The position numbers and the translations under genes were made by a program. The notes beneath the pieces were generated by a model that was not told the origin of the DNA, made no database searches, and saw nothing but the letters and a program-made list of their open reading frames with translations. A stretch of DNA of 51,776 nt. Origin: Candidatus Heimdallarchaeota archaeon. Its GTDB lineage: Archaea; Asgardarchaeota; Heimdallarchaeia; Hodarchaeales; Hodarchaeaceae. Within the stretch, counting starts at the first letter, position 1; the number at the start of each line of letters is the position of its first letter. The stretch lies in NCBI GenBank assembly GCA_019057635.1, contig DXJL01000199.1, positions 1 to 51,776 of the forward strand, read 5' to 3'. This document shows, in pieces, positions 49,722 to 51,776 of the stretch.

Positions 49722-51287
49722 ATGAATTCTTGCGATAAAGGAACTTTAGAAACAGATTCCAATCTTAAATTGCAAGATTACGGTGAAATTGCCCTCCACA
49801 GTAAAAATCAGTTTGAATTGCGACTTGATTATTCAGTTGATCCACAAGATGATGAAACAAAATTTGAACTTGAATCATATTTTTTTATTCCTCAAAGTTT
49901 CAGGGTAAATCAACAGAACTATTCAAAAGAACGATTTTACGAGGATATGCAGGTTTATATTAGGTTTAATCCTGTTTTAATGACTTTACAGGAAATAATT
50001 AATCCCAAAAATATAATATCTCCTCTAAATCGAGCAGTGAAATTACTGAAAGGTATTTTTGGCGGAGATACGTCTGTAGACACATTAACACAAATTATTC
50101 ACGAATTAAAGATGCTAGCAGTGATTGTTACTGCTAGTATTGAAAAACACACTGAATCAATATGTACACTCCTCCAGATTGAAAATTTAACGAATCAAAA
50201 TCTTCTTGATGCAAAAAAACAAGCAAATTCCTTATTAGAGCAGATTCAGGCATTTAATTTTGCATTTCAGAAGAAAAGAAATGAATTTTTAACCCCATTT
50301 ACTCCTATCGAAGTGAAAGAGACTTTCGATTTTGTTTTAGAATATATTAGTATTTTTATTCAATCTGAATTAACAAAAACTCTCAATTTTCTTACTCAAG
50401 AAATACCATTAAGTGGTGGCTTTACCGATTCAATTGAACTAATTAAAATACTTTTGAAAAAAGAGAGAAATTTTCGATCTGCTTGCGGATTTACTTCAGT
50501 ACTTAACAAAAATGAAGAAAATGAAGAATTTCCTTATCGGTATTCGATTCTTAAGAAATTTGTATCCAATGTATTATATTTGAAGGCTCGACCAGAGCCA
50601 ATCCCGAGAGTGATTAAAGAAATAACCTATGCAACCGCTGCAGGTATAGCAATGTTAATAGCAGTGCTTCTTACTTATTTTGTACAATTATTTTTTGAGG
50701 ATTATACCTTACCTTTTATCACTGCTCTAGTTGTATCTTATATGATTAAAGACCGTTTGAAAGATTGGTTGAAAATTATCTTTGGTCAAGAAGGGAGATA
50801 TAGAAAATCATACGATTATAAATCCACACTTAAAGATAATGAAGGGAATATTATCGGATATTCAAAGGAAGATTTTTGTTTTGTTAAAAAAATTCCTCAA
50901 GATATTATGAATCAAAGAAGTAGCTCTTATTTGACGAAGATCGAAGGAGAGGGTAGACCTGAAAATATAATTAGGTATGTTAAATCAATAAAATTATTCC
51001 CAAAAACGATTTCCAAATATCATACTCGGGTATTAAATACAAGCGATATAATTCGATTTGATGTGACTAATTTCCTTTCCAAAATTGAAGATCCTTATAA
51101 TCTTTATCAATGGTACAATATTGAAAATCAACAGGTTGAACTTATCAATGCCGCAAGAGTCTACCATTTGAATTTTGTTGTGAAATTTACCCATCATAGT
51201 CTGAATGGGAAAATAACTGATATTGATCGTGTAAGATTCATATTAGATAAAAAAGGAATAAAACGGATTGAAACCGAGTTTCTATAA
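49722..51287 (+). CDS. Conserved-looking large membrane protein, function unknown
   Basis: The 521-residue protein starts at ATG 49722. The N-terminal part reads SYFFIPQSFRVNQQNYSKER followed by FYEDMQVYIRFNPVLM, a pattern I associate with an uncharacterised family of two-helix proteins. A long helical middle (about 100-290) follows. At about 307-345 there are two hydrophobic segments, ATAAGIAMLIAVLLTYFVQLF and LPFITALVVSYMIKD. The C-terminal 170 residues are mixed and soluble. So it probably has both ends in the cytoplasm and a hairpin in the membrane. No enzyme motif is seen. Confidence 0.6.
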   Translation: MNSCDKGTLETDSNLKLQDYGEIALHSKNQFELRLDYSVDPQDDETKFELESYFFIPQSFRVNQQNYSKERFYEDMQVYIRFNPVLMTLQEIINPKNIISPLNRAVKLLKGIFGGDTSVDTLTQIIHELKMLAVIVTASIEKHTESICTLLQIENLTNQNLLDAKKQANSLLEQIQAFNFAFQKKRNEFLTPFTPIEVKETFDFVLEYISIFIQSELTKTLNFLTQEIPLSGGFTDSIELIKILLKKERNFRSACGFTSVLNKNEENEEFPYRYSILKKFVSNVLYLKARPEPIPRVIKEITYATAAGIAMLIAVLLTYFVQLFFEDYTLPFITALVVSYMIKDRLKDWLKIIFGQEGRYRKSYDYKSTLKDNEGNIIGYSKEDFCFVKKIPQDIMNQRSSSYLTKIEGEGRPENIIRYVKSIKLFPKTISKYHTRVLNTSDIIRFDVTNFLSKIEDPYNLYQWYNIENQQVELINAARVYHLNFVVKFTHHSLNGKITDIDRVRFILDKKGIKRIETEFL

Positions 51288-51306
51288 ACGTTTTCATGGT
51301 ATTATA

Positions 51307-51495
51307 TCATAATTTATAACCAACAGTCGCATTAACTCGAAGCTGTTCCTCTTCATAAATTGTTTCTGTACCAACCCAACCACCCGATGACGCAATTAAC
51401 ATCATTTTTCCAGTACTAGATTTCTTAGGGTTTATGGGTAATCTAACAATAATTTCACCGTTTTCATTATCTATCTCTATACTAACCATTTTCAT
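51307..51495 (-). CDS. Small conserved-type beta-strand protein
   Basis: This short protein of 62 residues from ATG 51495 (63 if the adjacent TTG 51498 is used) reads SIEIDNENGEIIVRLPINPK, then KSSTGKMMLIASSGG, then VNATVGYKL. The KSSTGK-x-ML-x-ASSGG unit resembles a widespread small uncharacterised protein with pattern (P)SSTGK(T/M)xxVA(S/T)(S/T)xG. Its function is unknown, and it likely folds as a small beta sheet. It converges with the large membrane protein. The region above (51499-51776) is noncoding. Confidence 0.6.
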   Translation of the reverse strand: MKMVSIEIDNENGEIIVRLPINPKKSSTGKMMLIASSGGWVGTETIYEEEQLRVNATVGYKL

Positions 51496-51498
51496 CAA

Positions 51499-51776
51499 CT
51501 TAATACAATTTTAGCAATCGTGTTACTAATAAAAAAACAGACTTACTTAAATTTATTCATTTTCCATATAGGTTTAGACAATCTAACTTAAAATTATAGC
51601 AAGGACAGAATTTGAACTTGAATGGAGTGCCCATAATTTATCTTATAACAGTGTCTTCATCATTTCTGTTTTGGATTATAACAGAGTTTTACTCAATGTT
51701 ACATTATGATTAAATAAATTTTAAACGTCGTCAAAGTTGGATTTTAAGACGTTTGACAAAATGTCGCATAACCAAC
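51499..51776. other. Terminal AT-rich region without a recognisable gene
   Basis: In these 278 bases up to the right edge I find no continuous coding frame, RNA gene or repeat. It probably holds the promoter of the small gene at 51307-51495 and part of the neighbouring gene's control region outside the window. Confidence 0.4.

Noticed and set aside
1..51776. Genome-wide reassignment of TGA as a sense codon
   Set aside because: TGA clearly ends several intact genes, for example at 2533-2535, 8039-8041 and 47330-47332, where reading on would leave the conserved protein length.

Overview
This AT-rich window most likely comes from an archaeon, and probably an Asgard (Promethearchaeota) lineage. 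The archaeal evidence is direct. GatD and GatE sit side by side (the archaeal-only Glu-tRNA(Gln) amidotransferase). There is a histone-fold protein, an SerK-type free serine kinase, a DUF47 protein with a Pit phosphate carrier, and Shine-Dalgarno sequences of the GGTGAT/AGGAGGA type. The Asgard assignment is inference. It rests on a Ras/Rab-like small GTPase, a tail-anchored mini-protein beside it, and a histone fold joined to what looks like a longin/roadblock-like domain. No tRNA, rRNA, CRISPR array or insertion sequence was recognised. Gene density is high, and many genes start with TTG or GTG.

Layout. 1-5.4 kb: a membrane protein cut by the left edge, a DUF547 protein, an Hsp20 remnant, a metallo-beta-lactamase-fold hydrolase, a YbaK-type deacylase, the AzlCD amino-acid exporter and an Mre11/SbcD-like phosphoesterase. 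5.4-9.5 kb: a winged-helix/4Fe-4S protein split by an in-frame TGA, a small unknown, and a MoxR/CoxE (AAA + VWA) pair. 9.5-13.6 kb: a GrpB-like protein, a DUF47-Pit phosphate operon, a membrane protein, a phosphodiesterase and a tail-anchored protein. 13.6-22.3 kb: the small GTPase, a large unknown, an acyl-CoA synthetase, a cysteine desulfurase with a small winged-helix protein, a P-loop protein, a YycJ-like hydrolase and a thioesterase. 22.3-31.4 kb: a frameshifted small gene, a divergent TFB-like cyclin-box protein, a DNA methylase with a specificity region, a response regulator, a GNAT, an amidohydrolase, a second YycJ-like hydrolase, a broken membrane-protein gene, a nuclease-like protein and a small zinc-ribbon protein. 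31.5-41.2 kb: rubrerythrin, GatDE, the histone fusion, a second large DNA methylase and a PAS histidine kinase. 41.3-51.8 kb: a ZIP transporter, a nucleotidyltransferase, a complete ECF transporter that includes an overlooked 52-residue membrane protein, SerK, ThyX, a large two-helix membrane protein and a small conserved protein.

Themes. Transport and nutrient handling are prominent: phosphate (DUF47-Pit), zinc (ZIP), branched-chain amino acids (AzlCD) and a YkoE-like vitamin ECF system. Translation and amino-acid metabolism appear as GatDE, YbaK, SerK and a cysteine desulfurase. Information-processing oddities include the histone-longin fusion, the TFB-like protein and two methylases without a visible restriction partner. 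Five genes or remnants are disrupted by single in-frame stops, a one-base homopolymer change or truncation. TGA is an ordinary stop elsewhere in the window, so these look like recent decay, sequencing error, or recoding at individual sites rather than an altered genetic code.

The strongest candidate for something undescribed is the histone-fold protein with a longin-like domain and a lysine/arginine-rich tail at 35626-36726. Second are the split Fe-S protein at 5404-6543 and the four-part ECF module at 44473-48126.
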